64,000 bases of DNA from assembly GCA_036375715.1 (NCBI GenBank), contig DASVBS010000065.1, forward strand, positions 186,001 through 250,000, read 5' to 3'. Both the position numbers and the translations under genes were made by a program. Positions 45,401-55,079 of this stretch are shown in pieces. Below the pieces are notes generated by a model that worked only from the letters and a program-made list of their open reading frames with translations, had not been told where the DNA came from and ran no database searches. Positions within the stretch are counted from its first letter, which is position 1. Every line of letters begins with the position of its first letter. The stretch comes from Longimicrobiaceae bacterium (GTDB lineage: Bacteria > Gemmatimonadota > Gemmatimonadetes > Longimicrobiales > Longimicrobiaceae).

Positions 45401-46321
45401 ATGGCCCGCAAAGCCGGAATAACTGGAAAACGGAGAGCCTCCTCCGCGCCGATTCGTGTGGGGGTCGCGGGCTGGGACTATGCGGACTGGAAGGGGATAC
45501 TGTATCCCAACCCCCTGCCGCGCGGCTTTGACCGCCTCGGCTTCCTCGCTCGGCTTGTCCCCGTGATCGAGGTGAACTCGTCCTTCTACGGTCCTCCCAC
45601 CGCAAAGACGGCGCGTCGTTGGCTGAAGCGGGTCGAGGAGGTAGAGGACTTCCGGTTTGCGGCGAAGCTCTGGCAGCGCTTCTCGCATCAGCGCAGAACC
45701 CCCTGGACGCGGGAGGAGGTGGCCGAGACCAAGCGAGGCCTGCGTGTGCTGCTGCGCGCGGGGCGCCTCGACGCGCTGGTAGCCCAATTCCCCTGGTCAT
45801 TCCGCAACGTGGACGAGAACCGCGAGTGGCTCGATGACGTGCGACGTGCCTTCGAGGAATTTCCGCTAGTCGTGGAGGTGCGGCACGCCAGCTGGAACGA
45901 GCCGGACGTGTTTGGCTGGCTACAGGAGCGCGGGGTCGGCTTCGTCAACGTCGATCAGCCCCGGTTCAAGCGCTCGATCGGCCCGTCTGCACATGCCACC
46001 TCCCACGTCGGATACATCCGGGTGCACGGGCGCAACTACTCCGACTGGTTCCGCAAGAACGCGGGTCGCGACGCTCGCTACGACTACCTGTACTCGGTCG
46101 AGGAGCTACACCCCTGGGTGGCGAGGGCCAAGGAGATCGCCAGCGAACCCGACATCGAGTCGGTCGATGTCGTCTTCAACAACCACTACCACGCGCAGGC
46201 AGTGGTGAATGCCCTCCAATTTCAGAAGCTACTCGGCCAGGAGGAGGTTTCCGCGCCGCCTCTACTGGCTGAGCACTTTGGCGAGGCGCTGAGCGAGGCG
46301 GGGATTCCGGTGCAGGGATAG
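45401..46321 (+). CDS. DUF72 family protein (YecE-like)
   Basis: 306 residues; AGGTGAGG lies 4 nt before the ATG. DUF72 TIM-barrel blocks: VGVAGWDYADWKGILYP, FYGPPTAKTARRW, FRFAAKLWQRFSHQR, VEVRHASWNEP, and YIRVHGRNYSDWF. Function of the family is not established. It is convergent with ung 10 nt away; no operon partner. Confidence 0.92.
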   Translation: MARKAGITGKRRASSAPIRVGVAGWDYADWKGILYPNPLPRGFDRLGFLARLVPVIEVNSSFYGPPTAKTARRWLKRVEEVEDFRFAAKLWQRFSHQRRTPWTREEVAETKRGLRVLLRAGRLDALVAQFPWSFRNVDENREWLDDVRRAFEEFPLVVEVRHASWNEPDVFGWLQERGVGFVNVDQPRFKRSIGPSAHATSHVGYIRVHGRNYSDWFRKNAGRDARYDYLYSVEELHPWVARAKEIASEPDIESVDVVFNNHYHAQAVVNALQFQKLLGQEEVSAPPLLAEHFGEALSEAGIPVQG

Positions 46322-46331
46322 CCGCCGGCGC

Positions 46332-47012
46332 TCAGGTGATGCGCCAGTCGATCGGATCCTGCCCCACCTCGACCAGTGCCTGGTTAATGCGCGAAAAGGG
46401 GCGGCTGCCAAGGAAGCCCCTGCTGGCGGACAGCGGGGACGGATGGGCCGCGGTGACGATCGCATGGCGGTCGCCATCGACCAGCGGGATCTTCTTCTGC
46501 GCGTGCGACCCCCAGAGGGCAAATACCACGCGGTTCCGCTTCTCCGCCACCCGTCGAATGATCGCGTCGGTGAAAGACTCCCAACCTTTACCACGATGTG
46601 AGTTCGGTTGGCCGGCACGAACGGTGAGTACGGCGTTCAGGAGCAGGACCCCTCGCTCGGCCCACTGGACCAGCGAGCCGTGCGGCGGCGGCGGCACCTG
46701 GAGATCCGACTCCAGCTCGCGAAAGATGTTGCGTAGAGAGGCGGGTAGCGGAATCCCCTTGCGGACCGAGAAGCAGAGTCCCTCCGCCTGTCCCGGACCA
46801 TGGTAGGGGTCCTGGCCGAGGAGAAGCACCCGCACCCGGCGGAGCGGCGTCAGCTCCAGCGCGCGGAAGACATCCTCCGCCGGCGGGTAGATCGTGTGCT
46901 GCTGCGCGTCTTTGGAAAGGAAGCGGCGCAGAGCGTCGAAGGAGGGCGTTTGCGTGTCCGGCTCGAGGAAGCTCCACGCTGGCGGTAGCGGCGGTAGAGG
47001 GTAGCCGTCCAT
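46332..47012 (-). CDS. ung: uracil-DNA glycosylase, family 1
   Basis: 226 residues. It removes uracil from DNA in base excision repair. Motif A GQDPYH (66-71) holds the water-activating Asp68, motif B is HPSPLSA with His190, and LLLNAVLTVRAG supplies the uracil pocket (Asn near 126). Length and motifs are those of a complete, active UNG. Stands alone between DUF72 (convergent) and copCD (divergent). Confidence 0.97.
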   Translation of the reverse strand: MDGYPLPPLPPAWSFLEPDTQTPSFDALRRFLSKDAQQHTIYPPAEDVFRALELTPLRRVRVLLLGQDPYHGPGQAEGLCFSVRKGIPLPASLRNIFRELESDLQVPPPPHGSLVQWAERGVLLLNAVLTVRAGQPNSHRGKGWESFTDAIIRRVAEKRNRVVFALWGSHAQKKIPLVDGDRHAIVTAAHPSPLSASRGFLGSRPFSRINQALVEVGQDPIDWRIT

Positions 47013-47283
47013 GCGGAACTCAGTCTCCGATCGCCGCTGCCGCGGCTCGCTCTAGTCTTTCGTCCATGCTCTTCGATGACGCTGCCATGGCCCCCCTGCC
47101 TGACGCTTCCTCGACCTCGCAGCTGGAGCGCCTCTCTCTCACTGTGTGATAGACGCGCGATCGACACGGCAGGCGTTGTGGTCACTGCTTCCCCGAGCAC
47201 GCAGCGGGGGGCGCCGCTTTCTCAGCCCGACGCGTAACCGTAAGTTGCGAGCGACCGCATCGACGCCCCTCATATGGAGGTTC

Positions 47284-48816
47284 ATGACCGACCCGGGGGA
47301 TAGTCTCGCTCGGATCGAACCCACCCGCCAGCCCATGTTCTTACGTCGCCTTCTTCTGCTGGTCGCCATCGTCCTGACGCACGCACTGCTTCCGGAAGTG
47401 GCGTGGGCACACCAGGAGCTCCTCGGCTCCACTCCGGCAAGTGGCGACTCGCTCTCCACAGTCCCGCAAGAGATCCGGCTGAGCTTCAGCCAGGCGGTGG
47501 AGCCGTCGCTCGCTGCGTTGCGGCTAATCGGTCCGGCGGGCGAGGTCCGGCTCGGCGATCTCTCCGTCCCTGCGGACAGCGCAACGGTGCTCACCGCGAC
47601 CATCGTGGGACCTCTGGTGCCGGGCGATTATACGATCGAGTGGCTCGCGACCGGCGATGACGGACATTCGGTGCGCGGCGAGATTCCATTCCATCTGCGG
47701 GAAGGGGCAGCCGGCCTCGCCGTCAGCCGGCCCACTGCCCCGGACGCCACCCTCGGCGGCAATGCCGAGCGCGAGCCCGCCACGGGTGCGCAGGAGGTGC
47801 CGGCCGGCTCAACATTTACACTGACCCCTGGCCATCCGCTCTACGTCGCGGTGCGCTGGCTCAACTTCGCGGGGATCGTGATCGTGATCGGTGCGGTTGT
47901 CCTGGCAACGGTGGTGCTGGGCAGGATGCAGCGGCGCGATGCGGTGACCCCCGAAGGGATGATCCCACAAGTCCGCCAGAGGGCGGCGGCGGTCGGCTTC
48001 GCGGGGGCAGTCTGTCTGCTGATTGCCCTGCCGCTGAGGCTGTTTGCCCAGCTCGCGACGCTGGAGGGAGCGGGTGGGGGGTCCCGAGGAGAGGTGGTCG
48101 CCAGCATCCTGAGTCGCAGCACCTGGGGTCGCGGCTGGTGGCTGCAGGCGGTCGCCGTGGCGCTGGCGCTGGTCGGGTTCTCCCTGGCGCGTCGGGGCCG
48201 CAGCTCGGGCTGGGGAATTGCCGCGCTCGCGGCCGTTGCGCTGGCGGTCACCCCAGCCCTCTCGGGGCACGCGGTCGCCGCTTCGCCGCTGGCGGTCGTC
48301 AGCGACACGGTGCACGTGCTCTCGGCAGGGGGATGGGTGGGGACCGTCTTCGTGATGACGGTGGCGGCACTGCCCCCCCTCCTGGGGAGCGCCACCACAC
48401 GGCGGGCCGCGGCAGGAGGCCTGCTCGCCGCGTTCTCACCCGTGGCACTCAGCTTTGCCGCGGCGCTGGCGCTCACCGGCGTCTATGCGGCCGTGCTGCA
48501 CCTGCCGGATCCGTCCTCCCTCTGGGCCAGCAGCTACGGCCGCACGCTGCTGATCAAGCTGGTCGCCCTGGCTTTCGTCTTCGCCGCCGGTTTCTACAAC
48601 TGGCGGCGTGCTCGGCCGGTTCTGGAGCAGCGTGGTGATTCCCGGCCGCTGCGCCGATCTGCCGCGATCGAGCTGACCTTCGGTGCTCTGGTACTGGCGA
48701 TCACCGCCGCGCTGGTGGCTACGCCACCGCCCGCGGAGCATGCCGCGCACGCCAGCGTGGGTGGAGCGCCGGCGGCGGACGTGTCGGTAGGGAGCCCGGA
48801 TGTTGCAACGCCATGA
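47284..48816 (+). CDS. CopC-CopD fusion, copper resistance/uptake protein
   Basis: 510 residues from the ATG at 47284, which has GGAGG 3 nt upstream. A signal peptide (MFLRRLLLLVAIVL region, cleaved near AWA/HQ) leaves an N-terminal His typical of CopC. The CopC domain (about 40-140) includes STPASGDSLSTVPQEIRLSFSQ and IEWLATGDDGHSVRGEIPFHL, with the second copper-site His. The membrane CopD domain (about 185-490) has eight or so helices, including SGHAVAASPLAVVSDTVHVLSAGGWVG. It moves copper across the inner membrane. It overlaps the cytochrome c gene by ATGA. Confidence 0.92.
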   Translation: MTDPGDSLARIEPTRQPMFLRRLLLLVAIVLTHALLPEVAWAHQELLGSTPASGDSLSTVPQEIRLSFSQAVEPSLAALRLIGPAGEVRLGDLSVPADSATVLTATIVGPLVPGDYTIEWLATGDDGHSVRGEIPFHLREGAAGLAVSRPTAPDATLGGNAEREPATGAQEVPAGSTFTLTPGHPLYVAVRWLNFAGIVIVIGAVVLATVVLGRMQRRDAVTPEGMIPQVRQRAAAVGFAGAVCLLIALPLRLFAQLATLEGAGGGSRGEVVASILSRSTWGRGWWLQAVAVALALVGFSLARRGRSSGWGIAALAAVALAVTPALSGHAVAASPLAVVSDTVHVLSAGGWVGTVFVMTVAALPPLLGSATTRRAAAGGLLAAFSPVALSFAAALALTGVYAAVLHLPDPSSLWASSYGRTLLIKLVALAFVFAAGFYNWRRARPVLEQRGDSRPLRRSAAIELTFGALVLAITAALVATPPPAEHAAHASVGGAPAADVSVGSPDVATP

Positions 48817-49250
48817 GGCGCCGTCCCGTCCTCCTCCTGCTCCTGACGGTGGTCGCGTGCGAGCCCTCCTCCGGGGGAGAGCGGTCAGGGGTTGACGGGA
48901 TGGCATCCGCCCATGCCGGCGCCGCGGAAACCGCGATCGACACGACCGGTCTGGCCCTTCTTCCCGTTCCGGATCAGCATCAGCGCGGGGAGGCGATCTA
49001 CCGCGCGAACTGCTCGAGCTGCCACGGAGAGGCCGCGCTGGGGACGCCCCGGGGACCGCCACTGATCCACCGGATCTACGAGCCGAGCCATCACGCCGAC
49101 ATCTCTTTCGTCCTGGCGGCGGAGCGCGGCGTACGCGCACATCACTGGCAGTTCGGTGACATGCCCCCGCAGCCGGGGGTCACGCGCGACGAGGTGGAGG
49201 AGGTGGTGGGATATATCCGCTGGCTACAGCGGGAAGCCGGGGTCTACTGA
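48813..49250 (+). CDS. monohaem cytochrome c lipoprotein
   Basis: 145 residues. Signal with lipobox-like VVACEP. One haem motif CSSCH at about 67-71 (ANCSSCHGEAALGTPRGPPL) and the distal ligand Met in DMPPQPGV. Class I cytochrome c fold, probably anchored to the outer face of the inner membrane. Its start overlaps the CopCD stop, so it is co-translated; it may deliver electrons or act with CopCD in copper redox handling. Convergent with csoR 22 nt away. Confidence 0.9.
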   Translation: MRRRPVLLLLLTVVACEPSSGGERSGVDGMASAHAGAAETAIDTTGLALLPVPDQHQRGEAIYRANCSSCHGEAALGTPRGPPLIHRIYEPSHHADISFVLAAERGVRAHHWQFGDMPPQPGVTRDEVEEVVGYIRWLQREAGVY

Positions 49251-49272
49251 CCCCACCCGCGACCGCAACCGG

Positions 49273-49641
49273 TCAGCGGGCGTGGCGATACATCATCTCG
49301 ACGATCTCGTCGTACATGGCTTCCGCATCTGCCTCGTCTCCGTTACGGATCGCCTCGGTGGCGCAGTACTTCAGGTGGTTGCGCATGAGCTCCCGGCCCA
49401 CGCCGCGCAGGGCCTCATGCACTGAGGAAATCTGCGTGAGGATGTCGGCACAGTAGCGATCCTCTTCCACCATCCTCTGTAGCCCGCGCACCTGCCCCTC
49501 GATGCGCCGGAGCCGCTTCAGGTTGCGCTCCTTCACACCGGGATCGACCCCGACCGCCTTGCGCCCACCTTCCTCCCCCGCGTGCGCGCCGCAGCCACAG
49601 ACCGCGGACATCACCGCCGCCTCTCCCCGTTCGGTTACCAT
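49273..49641 (-). CDS. csoR: CsoR-type copper-sensing repressor
   Basis: 122 residues, all-helical DUF156 family. The Cu(I) ligand set C-x24-H-x3-C is present as Cys64, His89 and Cys93 (RYCADIL; RNHLKYC). The N-terminal extension has an extra Cys-rich CGCGAH. GAGGTGA lies 4 nt before the ATG. It is downstream of copA on the same strand, and a CsoR-like operator stands in the copA promoter at 52291-52307, so it likely represses copA when copper is low. Confidence 0.92.
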   Translation of the reverse strand: MVTERGEAAVMSAVCGCGAHAGEEGGRKAVGVDPGVKERNLKRLRRIEGQVRGLQRMVEEDRYCADILTQISSVHEALRGVGRELMRNHLKYCATEAIRNGDEADAEAMYDEIVEMMYRHAR

Positions 49642-49840
49642 GATCTCACCTCTATTCTGAGTCGTTCGCGCTCCCAGCGAGCCAGCCCGGCCGCGGGGAT
49701 CAATCTTCCGCCGCCAAGACCCGGGTGGTGTGGCTCTCGGTCCGTGCTCGCCCAGCTGTAGCGCCGCCGTAGACGGAGCTCAGTTCAAGCCAGAGAGGCT
49801 GAGCAGGGCGCTGAACCTTCTCCGAAGTCCCGGCTTGCGT

Positions 49841-52210
49841 CTACACCGCCGCCAGCGAGGCTCGGCGCAGACGCAGGCTGTTGGTTACCACGCTCACCGA
49901 GCTGAAGGCCATGGCGGCGCTCGCCAGGATCGGCGAGAGCAACAGCCCGAACGCGGGATAGAGCACACCGGCCGCGACGGGAATCCCGATGACGTTGTAG
50001 ATGAAGGCCCAGAAGAGATTCTGCTTCATCGTCCGCATCGTCCGCCGGGAGAGGGCGATGGCACCGGAGACACCGTCCAGCTCCGGCCGCATGAGCACCA
50101 CGTCTCCCGCTTCCGCGGCGATGTCGGTGCCCGTGCCGATGGCGATCCCGAGATCCGCCTGCGCCAGCGCCGGGGCGTCATTGATCCCGTCACCCACCAT
50201 CGCCACCACCTTCCCCTCGGCCTGCAGCCGCTTCACCTCCTCCACCTTCCCCTCCGGCAACACCTCCGCGACGAAGCGATCGATGCCAGCCTGTCGCGCG
50301 ATTGCTTCCGCCGTGCGACGGTTGTCACCGGTCAGAAGCACCACGCTCAGACCCATCCGCTTCAGACCGGCGATGGCCTCGCGGGCACCCGCCCGAAGCG
50401 GATCCGCGACGCCGATCAACCCGGCCAGGCGTCCATCTACCGCCACGTACACCGGCGTGCGGCCAAGGGCCGCGAGCGCCTCGGCGCGGTCCCGCAATGG
50501 CATCACGTCAATCGCCCACTCCTTCATGAGGCGGGCGCTGCCCACGGCCACCGCCGAGCCGTCCACCACCCCGGTCGCCCCCCGTCCGGTCTGGGAGGCG
50601 AATCCCTCGACCTCCGCGAGGCGCACCCCGCGTCGCCGTGCATGCTCGACGATCGCGTCGGCAAGCGGGTGCTCGCTGCCGCGCTCGAGCGAAGCCACCA
50701 ACCCGAGGACGCGCAGCTCGTCGTCGCCCTCGACCACCTCCAGCTCCGTCACGGTCGGCCGCCCCTCGGTGACCGTTCCGGTCTTGTCCAGCACGACCAC
50801 GTCCACATCGCCGGCCCGCTGCAGTGCCTCTCCACCCTTGATCAGGATCCCCTGCCCCGCTCCGCGGCCGGTCGCGACCATGACCGCTGTCGGGACCGCG
50901 AGGCCCATGGCGCACGGGCAGGCGATGATGAGCACCGTGACGGCGGCCGCGAACGCCCGAATCAGCGGGGCAGTCGGCGTCAAGAGATACCAGGTGGCGA
51001 AGGTGACCAGCGCAATCGCGATCACCACCGGCACGAACACCGCGCTGATCCGGTCGGCGAGGTTCTGGATCGGCGCACGCGACCCCTGGGCGTCCCGCAT
51101 CAGCCGAACGATGCGCGCCAGCACGCTGTCGGCCCCGAGCGTGGTGGCTCGATAGCGGAAGCTACCGGTGCGGTTGATGGTTCCACCGATCACCTTCGCA
51201 CCGGGTCCCTTCTCGACCGGCAGCGACTCGCCGGTCAACATCGACTCGTCCACCGCGCTGGCGCCCGACAGAACCTCGCCGTCCACCGGGATGCGCTCCC
51301 CCGGTCGCACGATCACCACGTCCCCGGCGCGCACCTCCTCCACCGGAACATCGACCTCCTGCTCATCCCGCAGGACTCGCGCGGTCGGCGGCTGCAGGTC
51401 GGCGAGGGCCCGGAGTGCGGTGGAGGTCTGTCGCTTCGCCCGCGCCTCCAGAGCGTTGCCCAGCAGGATCAAGGCGATGATGAAGAGCACCGCCTCATAG
51501 TAGACGTCAGGCGCCAGCCCGTGGCGGCTGAAGAGCTCCGGGACGAAGGTCGCAACCAGTGAGTATACGAACGCCGCTCCAGTGCCCACCGCCACCAGGG
51601 TGTTCATGTCCGCGGAGCGGTGCCGGAACGCAGCCCACGCCCGGGTATAGAAGTGACGCCCCGCCCAGCCCATCACCGCCACCGTCAGCGTGAGGAGCAC
51701 GGCCAGCCACACCCGGTGGTCCACCGCGTAGATCCAGGGCACGACCCCGCGCAGCCAGGGGTCGATCACCCGCATGCTCCAGCGCATGAAGGGGTCGGCG
51801 AGCCCCGCGTGACCTCCGTGTACGCCGCTGGCGGTGGCCGCCATCACGGGCATGGAGAGCACCATGCCCAGAGCCGCAGCCACCAGGCTGAAGGCCGCCT
51901 TGCGGGCCAGGGTCCTGAACTCCTCGGCCTGGACGCGATCCTGCGCCTCCTGCTCGTCGAAGGCGCTGCGCTCCTCCAGCACCAGCTCCGCACCATACCC
52001 GGTGCTGCGGATCCGCTCGACCAACGCTTCAGGGCTGACGCGCTCCGGATCGAAGACGACGGTAGCGTTCTTCAGCATCAGGTTCACGTTGGCGCTGCCG
52101 ACCCCCTCCATCGTCTCCAGCGCGCGCTGAACACGCCCGGAGCAGGCCGCACACGTCATCCCCTCTACGGGAATGGTGACCTTCGCTTCGGGCGCTTTTG
52201 TCGTACTCAT
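49841..52210 (-). CDS. copA: P1B-type Cu(I)-exporting ATPase
   Basis: 789 residues from the ATG at 52210. One N-terminal heavy-metal domain with GMTCAAC (Cys20, Cys23), a His-rich second loop region, the transport CPC motif in [15 protein letters not shown] (about 430), the phosphorylation site DKTGTVTEG (about 475), the SEHPLADAI nucleotide motif and the [10 protein letters not shown] hinge. It pumps Cu(I) out of the cytosol. The promoter contains a CsoR-like palindrome and csoR follows 199 nt downstream. Confidence 0.96.
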   Translation of the reverse strand: MSTTKAPEAKVTIPVEGMTCAACSGRVQRALETMEGVGSANVNLMLKNATVVFDPERVSPEALVERIRSTGYGAELVLEERSAFDEQEAQDRVQAEEFRTLARKAAFSLVAAALGMVLSMPVMAATASGVHGGHAGLADPFMRWSMRVIDPWLRGVVPWIYAVDHRVWLAVLLTLTVAVMGWAGRHFYTRAWAAFRHRSADMNTLVAVGTGAAFVYSLVATFVPELFSRHGLAPDVYYEAVLFIIALILLGNALEARAKRQTSTALRALADLQPPTARVLRDEQEVDVPVEEVRAGDVVIVRPGERIPVDGEVLSGASAVDESMLTGESLPVEKGPGAKVIGGTINRTGSFRYRATTLGADSVLARIVRLMRDAQGSRAPIQNLADRISAVFVPVVIAIALVTFATWYLLTPTAPLIRAFAAAVTVLIIACPCAMGLAVPTAVMVATGRGAGQGILIKGGEALQRAGDVDVVVLDKTGTVTEGRPTVTELEVVEGDDELRVLGLVASLERGSEHPLADAIVEHARRRGVRLAEVEGFASQTGRGATGVVDGSAVAVGSARLMKEWAIDVMPLRDRAEALAALGRTPVYVAVDGRLAGLIGVADPLRAGAREAIAGLKRMGLSVVLLTGDNRRTAEAIARQAGIDRFVAEVLPEGKVEEVKRLQAEGKVVAMVGDGINDAPALAQADLGIAIGTGTDIAAEAGDVVLMRPELDGVSGAIALSRRTMRTMKQNLFWAFIYNVIGIPVAAGVLYPAFGLLLSPILASAAMAFSSVSVVTNSLRLRRASLAAV

Positions 52211-52290
52211 GGGATTTTCTCGCTGACCTTCAGCCGGCACCGACGAACACCTCCCCCTTCCGGGAGGAATATTTCTGTGCTGAAGGATAT

Positions 52291-52307
52291 ATACCCCCGG
52301 GGGCTAT
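52291..52307 (-). promoter_or_regulatory. CsoR-type operator in the copA promoter
   Basis: ATA-CCCCC-GGGGG-CTAT is a near-perfect palindrome with the G/C tract flanked by A/T ends typical of CsoR boxes. It lies 80 nt upstream of the copA start and right after the epimerase stop. Confidence 0.65.
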
Positions 52308-52308
52308 G

Positions 52309-53820
52309 TCAAGCTCGCTGGTCTGCCTCCTCTCTCTGGCGTCTCATCACCAGACCTTCGACCCAGCGCTCGACGTGCTCGGCTTCGTCCTCGGAGAGAC
52401 GGCCGTGGGAGGTTTGGACTCCCTCCACCGCCTCGCCGCCGCTACGCTGCACGACCGCTTCCACCAGCGATCGCCAGGTGGTCTCCTGCAGCGGGCGGCC
52501 CACGGTGGCCATCACCGCCCGGTCGGCCACGTTCGAGCCCCGGAAATAGGACCGCACCTCGAAGCGAAGCGGCTGTGGTCCACCATCGTGCGCGGTGAGC
52601 TCTCGGACGAGGAAGCGGATCATCCCCGATAGTGGGTGCCCGGCCAGCGTAACCGAGGTGGCCGCGCGGTCGCGGACCTCTTCGACGCGCACCTGGATGG
52701 TCCCGCGCAGGGGGACGGACAGGGTAAGCGTCGCCCCCGGTCGGAGCGCTACCTCTCCCCTCCCCTCCGCGTCGACCTCCAGCAACGGCTCCGGCGCGAG
52801 CTCACCGAAGTGATCACAGACAAGGGTGAAGAGGGCATCCGCGTCGAGCCGGCCACCGCGGATGTCGGCCCAGTAGCGGTGCCGGTAGAGGGGACCCACA
52901 CCTTCGGAGGGAAGTCGCTCGGGCAGCTCATCCGCCAGGCGGCGCAGGCCGTCCCGGAGTGGCGTCGGGGACACGTTGAAGACCGTCACCAGGGCGTTCT
53001 CCTCCCCTTCGATGACATTCTCTTCCGCCAGCATGGTGAGGACGTCATCGTTGATCCCGGGCTGGAAGCCGAGCGACTCTGCCAGAGAGGATCCCGCTCC
53101 GATCACCGAGGCGGGCAGGGGCAGGCGCGGCGGAGAGCGTCCGGTAATCTCTCCCAGGATCTCCAGTACTTCGGCGGTAGTGGTGACCTCGCTCCCGGCG
53201 AGCTCTAGCGTCACGCCCGCTGGCTCCTCGGCCTCGGCCGCGGCAACCAGGCACTGCGCCAGATCGTCCATCCAGATGGGCTGGAACGGCTGTTTCCCCC
53301 AACCGACGGTCGGTATGGCTGGAAGCGTCCGAACCATTGCGAGCAGGGTGGAGATCACATCGTCACCGGGACCGTAGACCTTACCCGGCCGCAGGACCAG
53401 CCAGCTGCCCTGGAAGCCGCGGACGAGTTCCTCCGCCTCCCGCTTCGAGCAGTGGTAGTCCGAGGCGCCATGGCTTGCCCCCAGCGACGACACGTAAACG
53501 AAGCGCGCCGCCCCCGCGCGCTGCGCCTCCTCCAGCAGACGCCGGGTTCCTTCGACGTTGACCTCCTGGAAGGTCACCGCCGGTGGCTCCTCGGCCACGA
53601 TGCCGGCGATGTGGAGCACCGCATCGCATCCTTCCGCCGCGCCGCGCACGAGCCCTGCATCCGAGACTGACCCGGAGTACGGCTCCACCCTCTCCGGCCA
53701 CAATCCCGCGTCTCGCTCGGCGTTGCGCGAGAGCAGCCGGACGCTGTGTCCGCGCTGGATCAGGCGGTCGATGACGGGCTTGCCGATCACGCCCGTGCCG
53801 CCGGTCACAAGAATCCGCAT
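52309..53820 (-). CDS. NAD(P)-dependent epimerase/dehydratase with extra C-terminal domain
   Basis: 503 residues; ATG at 53820 with GGAGG 5 nt upstream. The extended-SDR N-half shows TGGTGVIGKPVIDRLIQRG (Gly-rich NAD(P) loop), VLHIAGIV, YVSSLGASHGASDYHCSKREAEE (Tyr/Lys region) and LRPGKVYGPGDDVI; it resembles the NDUFA9-like atypical SDRs. The last 170 residues form a separate beta-rich domain with GHPLSGMIRFLVREL and FEVRSYFRG, tentatively DUF1990/SRPBCC-like. Substrate unknown. Divergent from fbp. Confidence 0.85.
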   Translation of the reverse strand: MRILVTGGTGVIGKPVIDRLIQRGHSVRLLSRNAERDAGLWPERVEPYSGSVSDAGLVRGAAEGCDAVLHIAGIVAEEPPAVTFQEVNVEGTRRLLEEAQRAGAARFVYVSSLGASHGASDYHCSKREAEELVRGFQGSWLVLRPGKVYGPGDDVISTLLAMVRTLPAIPTVGWGKQPFQPIWMDDLAQCLVAAAEAEEPAGVTLELAGSEVTTTAEVLEILGEITGRSPPRLPLPASVIGAGSSLAESLGFQPGINDDVLTMLAEENVIEGEENALVTVFNVSPTPLRDGLRRLADELPERLPSEGVGPLYRHRYWADIRGGRLDADALFTLVCDHFGELAPEPLLEVDAEGRGEVALRPGATLTLSVPLRGTIQVRVEEVRDRAATSVTLAGHPLSGMIRFLVRELTAHDGGPQPLRFEVRSYFRGSNVADRAVMATVGRPLQETTWRSLVEAVVQRSGGEAVEGVQTSHGRLSEDEAEHVERWVEGLVMRRQREEADQRA

Positions 53821-54023
53821 CGTTCCTCCGGGGGATTTGATGTGGGGGGTCCAGAACGCAGAAGGGGTGCCATCCCCGGTCTTGCGACGAGGGCGATTGA
53901 CAGCGGGTTCGCGCGCGGTTATCACCCCGCGGTCTCGTCCCCGGGGCAGATCGAGCACCGGCCAGCGAAGTCGAGCCCGGCGGCAACACACCCCGGGCCC
54001 GGCGGCGATAATCTCTAACCAGG

Positions 54024-55064
54024 ATGACCGTGAACGGAGAAAGTGTGCGGGAGATCAGTTCCCCGGCCCGATTTCAGACCATAGAGCAGTTCATCCTGGA
54101 GCAGCAGAGCCGCTTTCCCGAGGCCACGGGGGCGTTCTCCAGGCTGATTCGGGACATCAGCCTCGCGGCCAAGATCGTGAGCCGGGACATTCGGCGTGCG
54201 GGGCTGCTGGACGTGACCGGCAGTACCGGGACGGTCAACGTGCAGGGGGAGGTACAACAGAAGCTCGACGCGATCGCGCACCAAGCGTTCGAGCGGGCGT
54301 TGCGGCTGGGAGGGGAGGTCTCCCTCCTGGTCTCGGAGGAAGCGGACGACCTGATCCCGCTCCAGCGCTCAGGTGACCGGAGCCCCTACGTCGTGCTGTT
54401 GGACCCGCTCGATGGCTCGTCCAACATCGACGTCAACATCTCGGTCGGCACCATCTTCAGCGTCTTCCGGCTTCCCGAGGGGGTGGGCGAGCCGGGAGAG
54501 CAGCACGCGCTACGACCCGGGCGGGAGCAGGTGGCTGCCGGCTACGTGGCCTACGGCTCGTCGACGATGCTCGTCTTCACCACCGGCGACGGAGTACACG
54601 GCTTCACCCTCGACCCTACGCTGGGGGAGTTTCTGCTGTCCCACCCGAACCTGCGCATCCCCGAGGAGGGACGGTACTACTCTATCGACGAGGGGAACTC
54701 GGAGTCTTTCAGCCCCGAGCTGAAGCGCCACGTAGCCTGGTTGCACAGCCCCGATCCCGACTCGGGTCAGCCCCACAAGACGCGCTACACCGGATCGTTC
54801 ATCGCCGACTTTCATCGCAACCTGCTCGCCGGCGGACTCTACATGTACCCGGCCACGAAGCTTTACCCCGAGGGGAAGCTGAGGCTGATGTACGAGGCCA
54901 ATCCGATGGCCATGATCGTCGAGCAGGCGGGGGGGAAGGCCTCCGACGGGCACCGTCGCATCCTGGACATCCAGCCGGAGTCCCTGCACCAGCGGACCCC
55001 GCTCTACATCGGGAGCCGCCAGATGGTCGAGCGGGTGGAAGAGGCGCTCCGCGGCGATCGCTGA
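54024..55064 (+). CDS. fbp: fructose-1,6-bisphosphatase class I
   Basis: 346 residues. It hydrolyses fructose-1,6-bisphosphate in gluconeogenesis. Metal-binding SEE (104-106) and DPLDGSSNID (127-136), the substrate block RYTGSFIADFHRNLLAGG, and the C-terminal KLRLMYEANPMAMIVEQAGG are all intact. Consistent with an organism using varied sugars and acids as carbon source. Convergent with ada 15 nt downstream. Confidence 0.96.
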   Translation: MTVNGESVREISSPARFQTIEQFILEQQSRFPEATGAFSRLIRDISLAAKIVSRDIRRAGLLDVTGSTGTVNVQGEVQQKLDAIAHQAFERALRLGGEVSLLVSEEADDLIPLQRSGDRSPYVVLLDPLDGSSNIDVNISVGTIFSVFRLPEGVGEPGEQHALRPGREQVAAGYVAYGSSTMLVFTTGDGVHGFTLDPTLGEFLLSHPNLRIPEEGRYYSIDEGNSESFSPELKRHVAWLHSPDPDSGQPHKTRYTGSFIADFHRNLLAGGLYMYPATKLYPEGKLRLMYEANPMAMIVEQAGGKASDGHRRILDIQPESLHQRTPLYIGSRQMVERVEEALRGDR

Positions 55065-55079
55065 GCGCCGCACCCAGCG

